Source: Collinsella aerofaciens
GTDB lineage: Bacteria; Actinomycetota; Coriobacteriia; Coriobacteriales; Coriobacteriaceae
Assembly: GCF_901212495.1 (NCBI RefSeq)
Contig: NZ_CAAKNY010000058.1
Location: forward strand, 1 to 14,673
Reading direction: 5' to 3'
DNA length: 14,673 bases
The notes under the pieces were generated by a model, which saw only the letters and a list, made by a program, of their open reading frames with translations, was not told the DNA's origin and did no database searches. The first letter of the stretch is position 1. Each line of letters opens with the position of its first letter. Position numbers and translations under genes: made by a program. Shown one piece after another: positions 14,653 through 14,673 of this stretch.

Positions 14653-14673
14653 CAAAAAGGGACAGGTTTATTT
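14653..14673. repeat. Possible truncated dispersed repeat at the right window edge
   Basis: AAAAAGGGACAGGTTTATTT starts 7 nt after the ATPase stop codon and runs off the window. It matches the minus strand of 1-23 at 12 of 15 aligned bases around GGGAC. If it is the left arm of an inverted repeat, a copy reading AAATAAACCTGTCCC should follow outside the window. Confidence 0.35.

Noticed and set aside
1..14673. CRISPR array, transposon, prophage or defence island
   Set aside because: There are no regularly spaced repeats, no transposase, integrase, nuclease or phage genes. All genes are housekeeping or nutrient-related types with uniform base composition.

Overview
The window reads as ordinary chromosome from a GC-rich bacterium. 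Strong GC preference at third codon positions, GTG starts beside AGGAGG-type ribosome binding sites, a Tat-type lipoprotein signal and the gene complement all fit an anaerobic gut actinobacterium, most likely a Coriobacteriia member such as Collinsella. That assignment is inference from composition and protein character, not a database match.

Layout. The left part (126-6037) carries five genes, all on the minus strand: an MFS sugar-efflux-type transporter, a YbaK/EbsC-family aminoacyl-tRNA deacylase, a fused FeoA-FeoB ferrous iron transporter, a 106-residue beta-rich protein of unknown function, and an alpha/beta-hydrolase esterase. At about 6.1 kb the direction changes across a divergent intergenic region. 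The right part (6282-14646) carries seven plus-strand genes: a free-standing glucose-type PTS EIIA, a membrane O-acyltransferase with a C-terminal SGNH esterase domain, asparaginyl-tRNA synthetase followed by a strong terminator, a WYL-domain regulator, and a three-gene ABC importer (lipoprotein, permease, ATPase) of the COG2984/4120/1101 type. No rRNA, tRNA, CRISPR array, transposase or phage gene was found.

How the genes fit together. Only the ABC importer is an obvious functional unit; its permease and ATPase genes overlap by 8 nt. The other genes look like single transcription units with their own promoters. Several are nutrient-related (iron uptake, sugar phosphotransfer and efflux, solute import).

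Non-coding signals are the most interesting part. Two copies of a 68-69 bp palindromic repeat lie just beyond the stop codons of two minus-strand genes. Two identical GAAACGTTTC palindromes flank the EIIA gene, one sitting inside a promoter spacer. Two GGTTAACC palindromes lie in the leader of the iron transporter gene. The ybaK leader can fold over its own ribosome binding site, but only if transcribed from upstream. The two ends of the window carry related GGGAC-containing motifs that look like parts of a second dispersed repeat. I saw no convincing new multi-gene system.
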